Shown: positions 10,875 to 19,847, counted from the first letter of the stretch. The stretch: DNA of 64,000 nt from Maribacter zhoushanensis (GCF_029350975.1 NZ_JARKMR010000001.1:1302001-1366000), one strand, 5' to 3'. Made by a program: numbers and translations. The notes: a model not told the origin generated them from the sequence alone.

Positions 10875-11933
10875 CTAGCTCTTCTGTTCTTTATTAAAGT
10901 ACACTAGGTAGTAATACATTTGTCTTTCTTCATCCCATCCTTTTTCTACAAACTTCTCTGCGGATTCTGGGTTAATGAAATCCATTTTAATTTGAATGTT
11001 AGTATCTAGATTAATAACGTTCTTTATTTTTTTACGTGCATCTGAAACTGCTTTGTTTGCAATATCAAAAGTAGATACATCTTCAATACTAAACTTAGGT
11101 CCTTTTTCTGTTTTATAATGTTTAAACTCAGGTATCAACTCTGGGTTTTCCATTACTTCGTTCAAAAACGTAGACTCTTCAAAAGCATCATTTTTTGCAA
11201 AATGGTTTACTGCACGGTTCATGAATAAAACTTCTTGCTGCTTGTCTTCTGCTGGTAAAACAACCTCTTTGGCAAAATCTTGACAAAATTTTAAATAGTT
11301 TTTTGTTTTAAAGTTATCATCTGAAAGTGGTTCAATACCTAAAAAGTTTTCTATCCAATACTTTGTGTCGTATTTATTGCTATCTACAGAAAGTATCTTG
11401 TAACCCTCTTCTTTTTCTACGTTGAAAATTAAGCACCCTTTATCTAATTTATTGATATTGATACCTTGTTGAATTACGATATCTAAATTGCTGTTCTTTT
11501 CTTCGAATTGAATAAAATCATGTTTTAACTCGCTTTTAAATATGCCTATAGCGTCTACTTTTTTGTTATCTAAAAGTAAGCCGGATAGATATGCAACATA
11601 AACCTCACCACTTTTAATATGTGGATGGTTAGATTGTTCAAATAATAACGATGCTACTTTCTTAGAATTTAAATGAGCCTTAGAAGGATCTTCAAAAACT
11701 TCACTTACAATTTTGTGTAATTCATTGAATTCAACATCAACTTCATTAGCAAGTTTATAGTAGTTTTCTTCTTTTTCTCTGAATGGTTTAAAAAAGTATT
11801 CTTTTAATAGACCTGTTGTTTCATCATTAAGTCTAAAAGGCTCTTCTGAAAGAAAAACACCTTCATTCTTATTTTTGTTACCAACTCTATGTATAGAAAT
11901 ACTTTCAATTTGAGTAGCATATAAGTTAATCAT
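10875..11933 (-). CDS. Nucleoid-associated protein (NdpA/YejK family)
   Basis: At 352 residues this matches the 37-kDa nucleoid-associated protein family in length and in its start (MINLYATQIESISIHRVGNK), followed by a long charged alpha/beta region. In E. coli the YejK protein associates with the nucleoid, but its precise role is poorly defined. There is no signal peptide or membrane segment, so it acts in the cytoplasm. It stands alone, convergent with the kinase-like gene and separated by 150 bp from the next minus-strand gene upstream. The family assignment comes from pattern recognition and is fairly secure; the cellular role is not. Confidence 0.8.
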   Translation of the reverse strand: MINLYATQIESISIHRVGNKNKNEGVFLSEEPFRLNDETTGLLKEYFFKPFREKEENYYKLANEVDVEFNELHKIVSEVFEDPSKAHLNSKKVASLLFEQSNHPHIKSGEVYVAYLSGLLLDNKKVDAIGIFKSELKHDFIQFEEKNSNLDIVIQQGININKLDKGCLIFNVEKEEGYKILSVDSNKYDTKYWIENFLGIEPLSDDNFKTKNYLKFCQDFAKEVVLPAEDKQQEVLFMNRAVNHFAKNDAFEESTFLNEVMENPELIPEFKHYKTEKGPKFSIEDVSTFDIANKAVSDARKKIKNVINLDTNIQIKMDFINPESAEKFVEKGWDEERQMYYYLVYFNKEQKS

Positions 11934-12083
11934 AAAATGTTCTAAATTAAATGGTTAGTAAGCGAAAAAAATATTATTTACTCGATAATCGAGATTTAAA
12001 TGCTTCGACGTTAGCGCCGAATCATAAATTATGTTTTTAATTGGATACCTAGATGGTTTGTAGCCTGGGTCAATTACTAAAAT

Positions 12084-12581
12084 TTAGTTCCAATTTTCAT
12101 CGAAATCTAAATCGTCGTAATTATCAAAGGTATCATCAAAGTCAAAGGCACTATTCTCTGCTTCAAAGTTTTTCTCTGGTGGCGTTTCTGGTAATTCGCC
12201 AAATGTAAACAGTACATTAGGGTAAGAACGACCATCTTCGTTTTCTTGAATATCTGCAAGTTCAACGAAAAACGTCCACATGTTCATGAAATCATAAACG
12301 TAGATTAATTTTGGGTTGTTTTCGGTCATGACATCCTCTAAAAAGGTTTCGTTCATTAACCTAACATCAGAGCCAGATTCACTCATGTCAAAAAGAGCAA
12401 TCTCCTCGTCTTGTTTCCATTCCTCATCACATGTATAAAAAGACGCCATTTCATTACCCAAGAAGCCAAATGCTTGCGTAATGGCATTATGGAATTCTTC
12501 TAATGAATTGTGGGATTCAATCTCTAAATCTCTGAAAATATCTTCTTCAGCGTCTAGAATTACACGAATTTTATAAATCAT
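12084..12581 (-). CDS. pRiA4b ORF-3-like protein
   Basis: This 165-residue protein begins MIYKIRVILDAEEDIFRDLEI and continues with the SLEEFHNAITQAFGF pattern and the later YVYDFMNMWTF pattern seen in the plasmid pRiA4b ORF-3 / IS1096 passenger-like family. The last 30 residues are very acidic (about half Asp or Glu) with aromatic residues. The family has no established biochemical role. Despite the name there is no sign of a mobile element here. A TAACTTTG promoter box lies 22 bp upstream, inside the end of the heme A synthase gene, so this gene can be transcribed on its own. Confidence 0.75.
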   Translation of the reverse strand: MIYKIRVILDAEEDIFRDLEIESHNSLEEFHNAITQAFGFLGNEMASFYTCDEEWKQDEEIALFDMSESGSDVRLMNETFLEDVMTENNPKLIYVYDFMNMWTFFVELADIQENEDGRSYPNVLFTFGELPETPPEKNFEAENSAFDFDDTFDNYDDLDFDENWN

Positions 12582-12602
12582 ACCTTAATTTTTGCGGGTC
12601 GG

Positions 12603-12610
12603 CAAAGTTA
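12603..12610 (-). promoter_or_regulatory. Bacteroidota -7 element (TAACTTTG)
   Basis: TAACTTTG on the minus strand lies 21 bases before the ATG at 12581 and overlaps the last codon of the upstream heme A synthase gene. Confidence 0.45.
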
Positions 12611-13642
12611 CGAAGTTTTGGAGTCTTTTCTAGGCATTAATGCATCTAAAAGTATATAGAACTGAACACCAAAAAGAATAGACGCCAATACAAGATGTAA
12701 CGGCTGACTGGCAAAAGGGAAATCTAAATAGTTCATAGCTATACCGGTAAATACGACCACTAGTAATAAAAACAAGACCCAGTACACTTTAAAGTGACCA
12801 AGATCCAGTTTGGTTATTCTATATGCCAAGAAAGAATTTACTAAAATTACAAGTATTGAAAATGATCGGTGAACATAAAATAATAGCTCAGGATTTTGCA
12901 ACCAGTTACCTTTAGCTGCATATCCGTAAATGTCTACCTGTTCATCTACAAACTGGCGTACCTGTGTTCCCATGGCTATTTGAACAAGGGTCATACCCAA
13001 AGCTATAATACTAATGTTCAATACAACCTTATCATATTTAATGCGCTTATTTTCATTATTGGCCATGTAAATAATATAAAGCAACATTGCAACGATAACC
13101 AATGCCATAAGCATATGAACCGTAATCTTTGCAGGTTCTAAAACTGAATAGACAACAGTGGCACCTAGCCAAGCTTGAAAAACCATGCCAAAAACCACTA
13201 ACCATGATAGTATAGGTATGCGCTTTTTCTTCTTCCAGAATTTAATGGAGATAACGGCTAGTATTAAGGTAGCAAGTCCTGCTAAAACTCCAAAAAGTCT
13301 GTTTATATACTCAATCCATGTATGCCATGGGTTAAATTCAGCATAGTCATGTTTAGTATATAGATCCCAATTATCTGCATTAAAAGCATCTTTGGTGGTG
13401 AAAGATTCTTTAGAAACCTGTAATGTTTCCCTATAGATAATTACTTGACCTTTCTCAAACAAACGATTTGGTTGCCATTGTATTTCTTTAACCTCTGTAG
13501 GTGGAATGTAGTAGCCAAAACATTTAGGCCAATCTGGACAACCCATGCCGCTGCCTGTCATTCTTACAACAGCACCGGCAACAATCACTAAATAAACTAA
13601 GACCAAAGATACTTTGGCAACTTTTCTAAATGTAATATCCAT
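12608..13642 (-). CDS. ctaA: Heme A synthase (COX15/CtaA family)
   Basis: This membrane enzyme oxidises heme O to heme A for cytochrome oxidase. The 344-residue protein has about eight hydrophobic segments. The N-terminal GAVVRMTGSGMGCPDWPKC motif is typical, and histidines conserved in the family occur in KITVHM, YVHRS and QPLHL. A roughly 60-residue loop (about 44-105) separates the first two membrane segments. The usual ExxHR motif reads EYINR, so Asn114 stands where most relatives have histidine. It is preceded by 14 bp and the cca gene, and may be cotranscribed with it. Heme O synthase is not in this window. Confidence 0.9.
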   Translation of the reverse strand: MDITFRKVAKVSLVLVYLVIVAGAVVRMTGSGMGCPDWPKCFGYYIPPTEVKEIQWQPNRLFEKGQVIIYRETLQVSKESFTTKDAFNADNWDLYTKHDYAEFNPWHTWIEYINRLFGVLAGLATLILAVISIKFWKKKKRIPILSWLVVFGMVFQAWLGATVVYSVLEPAKITVHMLMALVIVAMLLYIIYMANNENKRIKYDKVVLNISIIALGMTLVQIAMGTQVRQFVDEQVDIYGYAAKGNWLQNPELLFYVHRSFSILVILVNSFLAYRITKLDLGHFKVYWVLFLLLVVVFTGIAMNYLDFPFASQPLHLVLASILFGVQFYILLDALMPRKDSKTS

Positions 13643-13656
13643 ATATACTATGCATG

Positions 13657-15081
13657 CTATTTTGTACTCTGTAGACCCAATTCTGCACCTTTAAGATACA
13701 TAAATTCTTGAGCCGCTTTGTATTCATTAGGGATTTCTCCTTCTAAAATGGCTTCTTTAATTGCCTCCTTTATAATACCAATTTCTTTGGAAGGTTTTAA
13801 CGCAAAAGTTTCCATTATCTCTTCACCGCTAATAGGTGGTTGAAAATTTCTAACATGATCACGAGCTTCTACTTCTTCAATCTTTTTACGGACAATTTTG
13901 AAGTTTTGATGGTATTTGCGCTGTTTCTTCGGATTTTTGGTAGTGATATCTGCCTCGCATAAAGTCATTAAATCTTCTACATTGTCACCGGCATCAAAAA
14001 CGAGTCTACGTACCGCTGAATCTGTAACATAATCCTCTGAAAGTATAATAGGTCTTGAACTCATTAATACCATTTTTTGAACAAATTTCATTTTCTCGTT
14101 CAATGGCATTCGTAGACGCTTGAATAATTTAAAGACCATTTTTGATCCTACGAATTCATGTCCGTGAAATGTCCAACCAATTTTTTTATGGAATCTTTTA
14201 GTAGGCGCTTTACCAATATCGTGTAAAAGAGCGGCCCAACGCAACCAAAGGTCATCTGTAGCTTCAGATATATTATCTACAACCTCTAAGGTGTGCCAGA
14301 AGTTGTCTTTATGCTTTTGTCCTTCAATTTCTTCTATACCTTGTAAAGCAGTAAGTTCTGGAAGAATATATTCTAATAATTCTGTTTTATGTAGTAACGA
14401 AAAACCTAAAGAAGGCTTTTTGCACAGCATAATCTTATGAAGTTCGTCTAAAATTCGTTCGTTAGAAACAATTTTTAAGCGTTCTTTATTTTCTGTAATT
14501 GCTTGTAAAGAGGGTAGTGCTATCTGAAAATCTAACTGTGTTGCAAAACGTATTGCCCTCATCATACGCAGTGGGTCATCTGAATACGTAACACCTGGTT
14601 CTAAAGGTGTTTTAATTATCTTGTTCTCTAAGTCGGCAATACCGTTAAAAGGATCTAGTAGCTCACCATAGTTATTTTGGTTTAATGATAAAGCCAAAGC
14701 ATTTATGGTAAAATCCCTTCTTTTTTGGTCATCCTCTAAAGTGCCGTCTTCTACTATGGGTTTACGACTATCTCTGTTATAACTCTCTTTACGAGCACCA
14801 ACAAATTCAAGCTCAATGCCATCACTTTTAATCATGGCGGTACCAAAATTCTTGAAGACAGAAACTTGTGGTTTGCCTTCTAATTTAGATGCTACTTTTT
14901 CAGCTAAAGCAATGCCACTGCCAATGGCAACTACATCTATATCTTTTGGTATGTTACGTTTTAAAAAATAGTCTCTTACAAAACCACCTATAACATAGCA
15001 ATCTACAGAAAGTTCTTCTGCAGCTTCTGAAATAATCTTGAAAATTGGGTTGTTTAAAGCGTCTGTATAGCTCTCTTGCAT
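13657..15081 (-). CDS. cca: CCA tRNA nucleotidyltransferase with HD domain
   Basis: It adds or repairs the CCA end of tRNAs. The 474-residue protein starts with the class II nucleotidyltransferase fold ([12 protein letters not shown], then DIDVV with the metal-binding aspartates, and [11 protein letters not shown]). The RNA-binding region follows ([12 protein letters not shown], about 170), and then an HD phosphohydrolase domain (LLHDIGK, about 285-290). It lies 4 bp after the threonylcarbamoyladenylate synthase gene on the same strand, so the two tRNA-maturation genes are probably cotranscribed. The HD domain is common in Bacteroidota members of the family. Confidence 0.93.
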   Translation of the reverse strand: MQESYTDALNNPIFKIISEAAEELSVDCYVIGGFVRDYFLKRNIPKDIDVVAIGSGIALAEKVASKLEGKPQVSVFKNFGTAMIKSDGIELEFVGARKESYNRDSRKPIVEDGTLEDDQKRRDFTINALALSLNQNNYGELLDPFNGIADLENKIIKTPLEPGVTYSDDPLRMMRAIRFATQLDFQIALPSLQAITENKERLKIVSNERILDELHKIMLCKKPSLGFSLLHKTELLEYILPELTALQGIEEIEGQKHKDNFWHTLEVVDNISEATDDLWLRWAALLHDIGKAPTKRFHKKIGWTFHGHEFVGSKMVFKLFKRLRMPLNEKMKFVQKMVLMSSRPIILSEDYVTDSAVRRLVFDAGDNVEDLMTLCEADITTKNPKKQRKYHQNFKIVRKKIEEVEARDHVRNFQPPISGEEIMETFALKPSKEIGIIKEAIKEAILEGEIPNEYKAAQEFMYLKGAELGLQSTK

Positions 15082-15085
15082 GTTC

Positions 15086-15658
15086 TTAATCTCGAATAAT
15101 CTTCACCGTACCGTCATTAGCTAATCTAATAATTGATGAGGCGGAGCTATTCTGTTTCTCACGATGCAAATTTACCACATAGTCTACACCTTTTAAAATG
15201 GCTGAATCTATATTTTGGAAAGATTTTGGAGTGCCCTGACCAGAAATGTTTGCAGAAGTAGAAACAATTGGCTTTTTAAACTTGCCGATCATGTATTTGC
15301 AAAATTTATCAGAAGCTACTCTTAAGGCCAAGGTATTATCTTCTGCTATTAAGTTTTTTGCCACCCCACGAGGTTTGTCGAATATTATGGTTGTAGGTTT
15401 TGTTGACAAATCTATAATATCATAAGCAAGGTCAGATACTTTCTCCACATGCTTTTCAAGCATGGCATCATTGGCTACTAAACATATTAAAGCTTTACTG
15501 TCTTCTCTTTGTTTTAGTCGAAACACTTTTTGAACAGCTGCTTCATTGGTAGCATCACAACCAATACCCCAAACCGTATCGGTGGGGTAGAGTATGAGTC
15601 CGCCATTTTCTAGAACTTCTATGCATTTATTGATTTCAGCATTAAAATCGGCACTCAT
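15086..15658 (-). CDS. tsaC: L-threonylcarbamoyladenylate synthase (Sua5/YciO/YrdC family)
   Basis: It makes threonylcarbamoyl-AMP from threonine, bicarbonate and ATP, the first step of t6A modification at position 37 of ANN-decoding tRNAs. The 190-residue protein is a single YrdC domain with the motifs [13 protein letters not shown] (about 22-34), KxRxxSKAL-like [12 protein letters not shown] and STSANISG (about 137). It lacks the extra C-terminal Sua5 domain, so it is the short TsaC-like form. Its first base is the last base of the upstream NeuB-like gene, which indicates translational coupling with the sugar genes. The symbol is by function class; orthology to E. coli tsaC is not proven. 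Confidence 0.88.
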   Translation of the reverse strand: MSADFNAEINKCIEVLENGGLILYPTDTVWGIGCDATNEAAVQKVFRLKQREDSKALICLVANDAMLEKHVEKVSDLAYDIIDLSTKPTTIIFDKPRGVAKNLIAEDNTLALRVASDKFCKYMIGKFKKPIVSTSANISGQGTPKSFQNIDSAILKGVDYVVNLHREKQNSSASSIIRLANDGTVKIIRD

Positions 15659-16527
15659 TATTTCTGATATTTTAATTTTTTTCGTTGAACCGCTTCTATG
15701 TCCAAAATGTCTTTTTCTTTATAGTTTAGGGCTTCATAGGTAGCTTTTAAGTCTCTACATAGTTTTCTTAACCCCATAGGTTCTAAAGAGGCAGCATGAT
15801 CGGTACCTTTCCAAGTCCTGTCCAATGTAAAGTGCCTTTCAATAATATGTGCACCTAAAGTATAGGCTGCAACATCTATGGCGATACCAAGATGATGTCC
15901 AGAAAAGCCAATACTTTTAACCTGTTGTCCATATTCTTCTTTAAGCTTTAATATGTCTAAAAGACAAACATCTTTAAATGGAACAGGATAACCTGATGTG
16001 CAATTGTAAACGACTAAATCTTTTGCCCGATCGTGTTTTGCGAAAAAATCAACTATTATCTTAATTTCATTTTTTGTGGTCATACCGGTTGAGATATGAA
16101 TTTCACCATTATAGTTTTCACATAACCAGCCTAACATCTCAAAATTATTATTACATGCAGACGGAATTTTAATAAAATCAGGGTTAATACTTGTAATCTC
16201 TTTTGCAGAGGTAGTTTCCCATACAGAGGTAGAATAAGTGATACCTATCTCTTCACAATAATTTTTCAACTCTTCGTGTTGTGCAACGTCAAATTCTAAA
16301 AACTCACGATGCGCACCATAAGTATCGCCATAAGAATTTATAGGGTTGGGGTGAGGCTCATTGTACTGAGCTTCAGTAAGTAAATCTCTATTGTTTCTTT
16401 TTTGAAATTTAACTGCGTCTGCATTACCAAAAATTTTTGCCATGCTTATTAATTCTTTGGCTATTTGCATGTCACCCTTATGGTTACATCCTATTTCGGC
16501 AATTATGTATGGTTTTTTATATATCAT
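15658..16527 (-). CDS. neuB: NeuB-like nonulosonate (sialic or KDN-type) synthase lacking the SAF domain
   Basis: NeuB enzymes condense phosphoenolpyruvate with an N-acylmannosamine (or its 6-phosphate, or mannose 6-phosphate) to form a nine-carbon nonulosonic acid. The motifs AEIGCNHKGD, DAVKFQKRN, KIPSACNNN, ISTGMTT, NCTSGYP, GFSGHH and HFTLDRTWKGTDHAASLEP are all present, so the TIM barrel is complete. The protein is only 289 residues and stops after the IEAVQRKKL linker, where typical members (about 340-350 residues) continue into an antifreeze-like SAF domain. It overlaps the upstream CMP-sugar synthetase gene by one base. The exact substrate cannot be told from sequence. Confidence 0.88.
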   Translation of the reverse strand: MIYKKPYIIAEIGCNHKGDMQIAKELISMAKIFGNADAVKFQKRNNRDLLTEAQYNEPHPNPINSYGDTYGAHREFLEFDVAQHEELKNYCEEIGITYSTSVWETTSAKEITSINPDFIKIPSACNNNFEMLGWLCENYNGEIHISTGMTTKNEIKIIVDFFAKHDRAKDLVVYNCTSGYPVPFKDVCLLDILKLKEEYGQQVKSIGFSGHHLGIAIDVAAYTLGAHIIERHFTLDRTWKGTDHAASLEPMGLRKLCRDLKATYEALNYKEKDILDIEAVQRKKLKYQK

Positions 16528-17690
16528 TAAAATCTTAAATTATAATTCATAATAAATTCGATAGCTTCTCTAATAGCACCTTCGGCAGAATTTTTACTCA
16601 GTACTACGTCTGAATGGAATTTAATTGTTTTGGTGGCATTTGCAGGGCAAAATGACCATCCTACCCTGAGCATGTTACTTAAATCGTTGACATCATCGCC
16701 AATGTATGCAATTTCATTAATTGCTATATTTTGTTCAACACATATATTCTCTAAAAAAGAAAATTTGTCTTTGACCCCTAAATATACATTTTCAATTTTC
16801 AGTTTCTTCATTCGTTGGGCAACTACCTCAGAGTTTTCAGAGGTCATTACCATTACTTTTACATCATTTTGGCGAAGAATCTCTAGTCCCATACCATCAC
16901 GCATATCAAATATTTTAGAGAACTCGCCGGTTTTATTGAACGTAACACGACCGTCTGTAAATACACCATCTACATCTAAAACAATATATCTTATTCTTTT
17001 TGAAGATTTCTGAGCTTTAAAATTGGATGTTTTTAATTGTTCAATAATTTTCCAATCTGTTTCAGAGTCAATTTCTACTAAAGTGTCTTCATGCATTTCT
17101 ATAAGACCAATATTACCGCTCAACCTATTTTTAGATGCGATCAGATTATCTTTTTTTGTGCAATAAACAGCTCCGTTTTCTATTAAGAGTCCATTAAAAT
17201 CTTGTCTTCTAGGTCTATTCTTGAAATCATAGTTTAAAGGTTTTCCTTCATCAGACCAAATAAACCTATGTGTTCTTACTACACTTAGTACAGCGTCTAA
17301 TTTCTCAGAATTAAGTTTATTGATAGCCGCGTCAATATCTTCCCTTTTCGTTAGTGGAGAAGTTGCTTGTAGAAGGCAAAAAATATCAAACTTATTGGTG
17401 TGTTTTGTGCAAAACTCCAAAATAGCATCTTCAGTAGAAGAGCTATCTTCAGCATTTTCTGCAGACCTTAAAACTGCTTTAACCTTATTTGACCATTTAA
17501 AATGTAAGTCTACATAATCTATAATTTCTTGGTCATCTGTAAAAATGAAAACTTCATCTAATTTAGAAAAAATTGCTTCGGTTAAAACCCATGTAAATAG
17601 TGGTCTTCCTAAAAGCTTTTTTTTGTTCTTGTTACGTATTCCTTTAGAGTTTTTTCTAAGTGGAATAAATCCGATACATTTTGGTGACAT
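16527..17690 (-). CDS. neuA: CMP-nonulosonate cytidylyltransferase fused to a KdsC-like HAD phosphatase
   Basis: Residues 1-220 form an acylneuraminate cytidylyltransferase: PLRKNSKGIRNKN (11-22), LLQATSPLT (107-114), RPRRQD (159-164) and ENGAVYCT (171-178). This domain activates a sialic-type acid with CTP. Residues 233-387 form a HAD-superfamily domain of the KdsC type, with the catalytic DVDGVFTDG (D239 and D241), MTSEN and GDDVNDL. Vertebrate CMP-sialate synthetase has the same two-domain layout, although its HAD domain is not thought to be an active phosphatase there; here the key aspartates are present. A phosphatase would be needed if the NeuB partner makes a 9-phosphate. It overlaps neuB by one base and follows the sialyltransferase-like gene by 9 bp. 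Confidence 0.9.
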   Translation of the reverse strand: MSPKCIGFIPLRKNSKGIRNKNKKKLLGRPLFTWVLTEAIFSKLDEVFIFTDDQEIIDYVDLHFKWSNKVKAVLRSAENAEDSSSTEDAILEFCTKHTNKFDIFCLLQATSPLTKREDIDAAINKLNSEKLDAVLSVVRTHRFIWSDEGKPLNYDFKNRPRRQDFNGLLIENGAVYCTKKDNLIASKNRLSGNIGLIEMHEDTLVEIDSETDWKIIEQLKTSNFKAQKSSKRIRYIVLDVDGVFTDGRVTFNKTGEFSKIFDMRDGMGLEILRQNDVKVMVMTSENSEVVAQRMKKLKIENVYLGVKDKFSFLENICVEQNIAINEIAYIGDDVNDLSNMLRVGWSFCPANATKTIKFHSDVVLSKNSAEGAIREAIEFIMNYNLRF

Positions 17691-17699
17691 AAATAGTCT

Positions 17700-18746
17700 C
17701 TATTTTTTCTCTAAGACCATATTTTGAATCAGGTCTTTCGTAGATTGGGATGTGAATTTATCTAAATATTCTTTACCTAAAAAGAAATGTTCCTTAACAA
17801 TTTCTAGATTTGATAGTGCCGTAGAAAAAAGGGTGTAACCTTGCTCAAAATAAAAGCCATCTTTTAAGGCTAGTATTTCTATTGGAAATAGTCCTGGTAA
17901 AACAATAATATCTTTAAAATGGTCTTCATACTTGGTCTTTTCACGAGGATGCGTTTTTAATATGACATTTAAATGAGAAGGTACTTTTGAAATAAGATCT
18001 CTGTACATATTTATTTTTACCTCTTCGTCTTTTACAATACCATCTTCAGATATAGGTTGGGTTAAAATGAGCGCATTATTTTTATTGTCAAGCTTAAAGT
18101 TATCATACGATAGAAATATTTCAAAAATATCTTTTTTCGTTTTTTCATCTAATTTGGCTACCTCTTTTTCAATATTAAGTTCAACTGCTTTACTTCGTAA
18201 TTGTAATGGTAATTTATCTGGAAATTGTGCAAATAATTTGACAATCTCTTTATCATAGCCACTACCTATTAGCGTTTTTGTGATATTACTTTTAAATATT
18301 TTCTCAAATTTACTAGGCCCTTTGCCATATGTTCTGGCTCCATCTTCGATCATGTTTAATCCAATATGCCCAAATTCATATAGAAAATAACTTTGAGAAG
18401 AATTTGTATCGCAAAGGTAGATATCGGAATTCATTATGAAGTTTTTCTTTTTCTTCAGTATCGGATGTTTCTCTTCCAAATAGGGCACTAAAGAATTCTT
18501 TCTGTTAAATGTGTAATTCAATTTTCCAAGATCATTTACATGCTCTCTTCGTCTAGAAAGAATATGAACTTTGGTGAAAAATGATTTTTCTAAGTTGGGT
18601 ATTAGAGTTTCTATAAAAGGGGTGCTTTCAATTAAAAACAGTAAATTTTCATCGCTACTGTTTAATGAATCTTCCTTACCTCTTAAAAGATGTATGATAG
18701 AAAGGTATAAATGGTAAATGGTAGAACCAACATAAGTTCGATTCAT
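17700..18746 (-). CDS. Putative sialyltransferase-like glycosyltransferase
   Basis: This 348-residue protein has no clear family name by eye. It carries the two short signatures shared by bacterial sialyltransferases of GT-B type (families GT38, GT52 and GT80): an acidic D/E-D/E-G motif (E134-D135-G136 in NMIEDGARTY) and an HP motif (H266-P267 in ILKTHPREK). A Ser/Thr pair follows in YTLFSTALS (about 305). It is the first gene of the run leading into the CMP-sialate synthetase and NeuB genes, which supports transfer of the activated sugar to a surface glycan. A TAGTTTTG promoter box lies 32 bp upstream. Acceptor and linkage are unknown. Confidence 0.7.
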   Translation of the reverse strand: MNRTYVGSTIYHLYLSIIHLLRGKEDSLNSSDENLLFLIESTPFIETLIPNLEKSFFTKVHILSRRREHVNDLGKLNYTFNRKNSLVPYLEEKHPILKKKKNFIMNSDIYLCDTNSSQSYFLYEFGHIGLNMIEDGARTYGKGPSKFEKIFKSNITKTLIGSGYDKEIVKLFAQFPDKLPLQLRSKAVELNIEKEVAKLDEKTKKDIFEIFLSYDNFKLDNKNNALILTQPISEDGIVKDEEVKINMYRDLISKVPSHLNVILKTHPREKTKYEDHFKDIIVLPGLFPIEILALKDGFYFEQGYTLFSTALSNLEIVKEHFFLGKEYLDKFTSQSTKDLIQNMVLEKK

Positions 18747-18778
18747 ATAACTTAGGGAATTTTAAAAAGCATGAAGTT

Positions 18779-18786
18779 CAAAACTA
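18779..18786 (-). promoter_or_regulatory. Promoter of the nonulosonate operon (TAGTTTTG)
   Basis: TAGTTTTG on the minus strand matches TAnnTTTG, with a TTG (complement of CAA at 18803-18805) about 16 bp further upstream. This fits the Bacteroidota -33/-7 pair. It would drive the sialyltransferase-like, neuA, neuB, tsaC and cca run. Confidence 0.55.
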
Positions 18787-18958
18787 CGTTGGTAAAAATA
18801 GTCAAATTAAAAATAAACTTTAATAATAAGCTTACGGCTATAATTTTGACAAAAGCTAAGATGTAATTTTTTTAATTGTACTATTTAGGGTAGTAGTCTG
18901 CTATTATATAGGACTTTTGTGAAGTTATTGATTTTTCCGTTGTGCTTTTTTGTAGGAA

Positions 18959-19789
18959 TTATAGAAATGTATTTGATGTAATACTAAAATGGTCAGTAAT
19001 GGCTAACCATTGAGTTTTGTTTTTGTCACCGCCAATGTTAGATTTTTTAAGAGAATGTTTTTGAGACCCTATAATAGGAATGGGGGACTTGGTTTTATTC
19101 TCTGCCTGTATAGAAATTGTACCTTTTAAAATAGCCATAGCTTTAAACCAAAGGTCATCTGCTTTTGGGGCTAATTCTAAAAATAGTTCAACATTGGTGA
19201 CCTCTTCTGAAAGCGATTTTGGAGGATATAAAACACCTTCTGCACCAATTGGTATTACCGCAGTTTCATTAAACTTTAAGTTGTCATCAAAAACCCAACG
19301 CTTATAAGATTGTAATTCCCCGTTCTTATTATAGGTTATATACCTAGTTTGGTTAGCGATAATCTTAGAAGGCTTTAACTTGTGTTCTTGATATATTAAC
19401 CTGAGCCAGTTCTTTCTGTATATCATATCATCATCGCATGTAATAATAATATCATTGGGGTAAAGCTTTAAACTATGAATAAGCTTTCTATGAGAACAGG
19501 TTAAATCTGAATACATGATTTCAAACAAACTACTTTCTAAAGTCTTAAGTTTTTTTGGAATTTCATTTTTCAAAGATTTATGCAGCCATAAAACAATTTT
19601 CTTTGGTCTTACGTCCTGGTTTAAAAGACTCCTTATGGTTATATGTAGTGTACTCAGCCTTGAAGGAATAGATGTTAAAGAGACTATTACAGGTATTTCT
19701 TCCTTAGATTCAGATACCATACTATCAGAAGAAAGTGCTAAAAGTTTAGCCGAATTGTAAATTGATACAGGAATTTCTTTTAACTTCAT
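18959..19789 (-). CDS. GT-A type glycosyltransferase, family 2-like
   Basis: This 276-residue soluble protein has a nucleotide-sugar transferase pattern: IPVIVSLTSIPSRLSTL near residue 32, IRSLLNQDVRPKKIVLWL (about 52-69), and a metal-binding CDDDMIY (about 118-124). PADDLWFKA-like PKADDLWFKA (about 208-217) is consistent with the catalytic-base region. It resembles a poorly characterised glycosyltransferase group with an SLTSIPxR start. It lies 212 bp upstream of the sialyltransferase-like gene on the same strand. A TATCTTTG box sits about 50 bp before its start, so it has its own promoter. Sugar donor and acceptor cannot be told. Confidence 0.75.
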   Translation of the reverse strand: MKLKEIPVSIYNSAKLLALSSDSMVSESKEEIPVIVSLTSIPSRLSTLHITIRSLLNQDVRPKKIVLWLHKSLKNEIPKKLKTLESSLFEIMYSDLTCSHRKLIHSLKLYPNDIIITCDDDMIYRKNWLRLIYQEHKLKPSKIIANQTRYITYNKNGELQSYKRWVFDDNLKFNETAVIPIGAEGVLYPPKSLSEEVTNVELFLELAPKADDLWFKAMAILKGTISIQAENKTKSPIPIIGSQKHSLKKSNIGGDKNKTQWLAITDHFSITSNTFL

Positions 19790-19839
19790 TTTACAATGCT
19801 GTAATTTGCCTCTTTATTAAGAGACCGTCTTTTCTAGCT

Positions 19840-19847
19840 CAAAGATA
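19840..19847 (-). promoter_or_regulatory. Bacteroidota -7 element (TATCTTTG)
   Basis: TATCTTTG on the minus strand lies 50 bases before the ATG at 19789. It is back to back with the plus-strand element at 19861 in a divergent promoter region. Confidence 0.45.

Noticed and set aside
12084-12581. Insertion sequence suggested by the IS1096 passenger / pRiA4b family name.
   Set aside because: No transposase, terminal repeats or target duplication are visible around the gene.
16630-17727. Plus-strand frames opposite the neuA fusion gene.
   Set aside because: They are complements of a well-supported enzyme gene and lack any domain.
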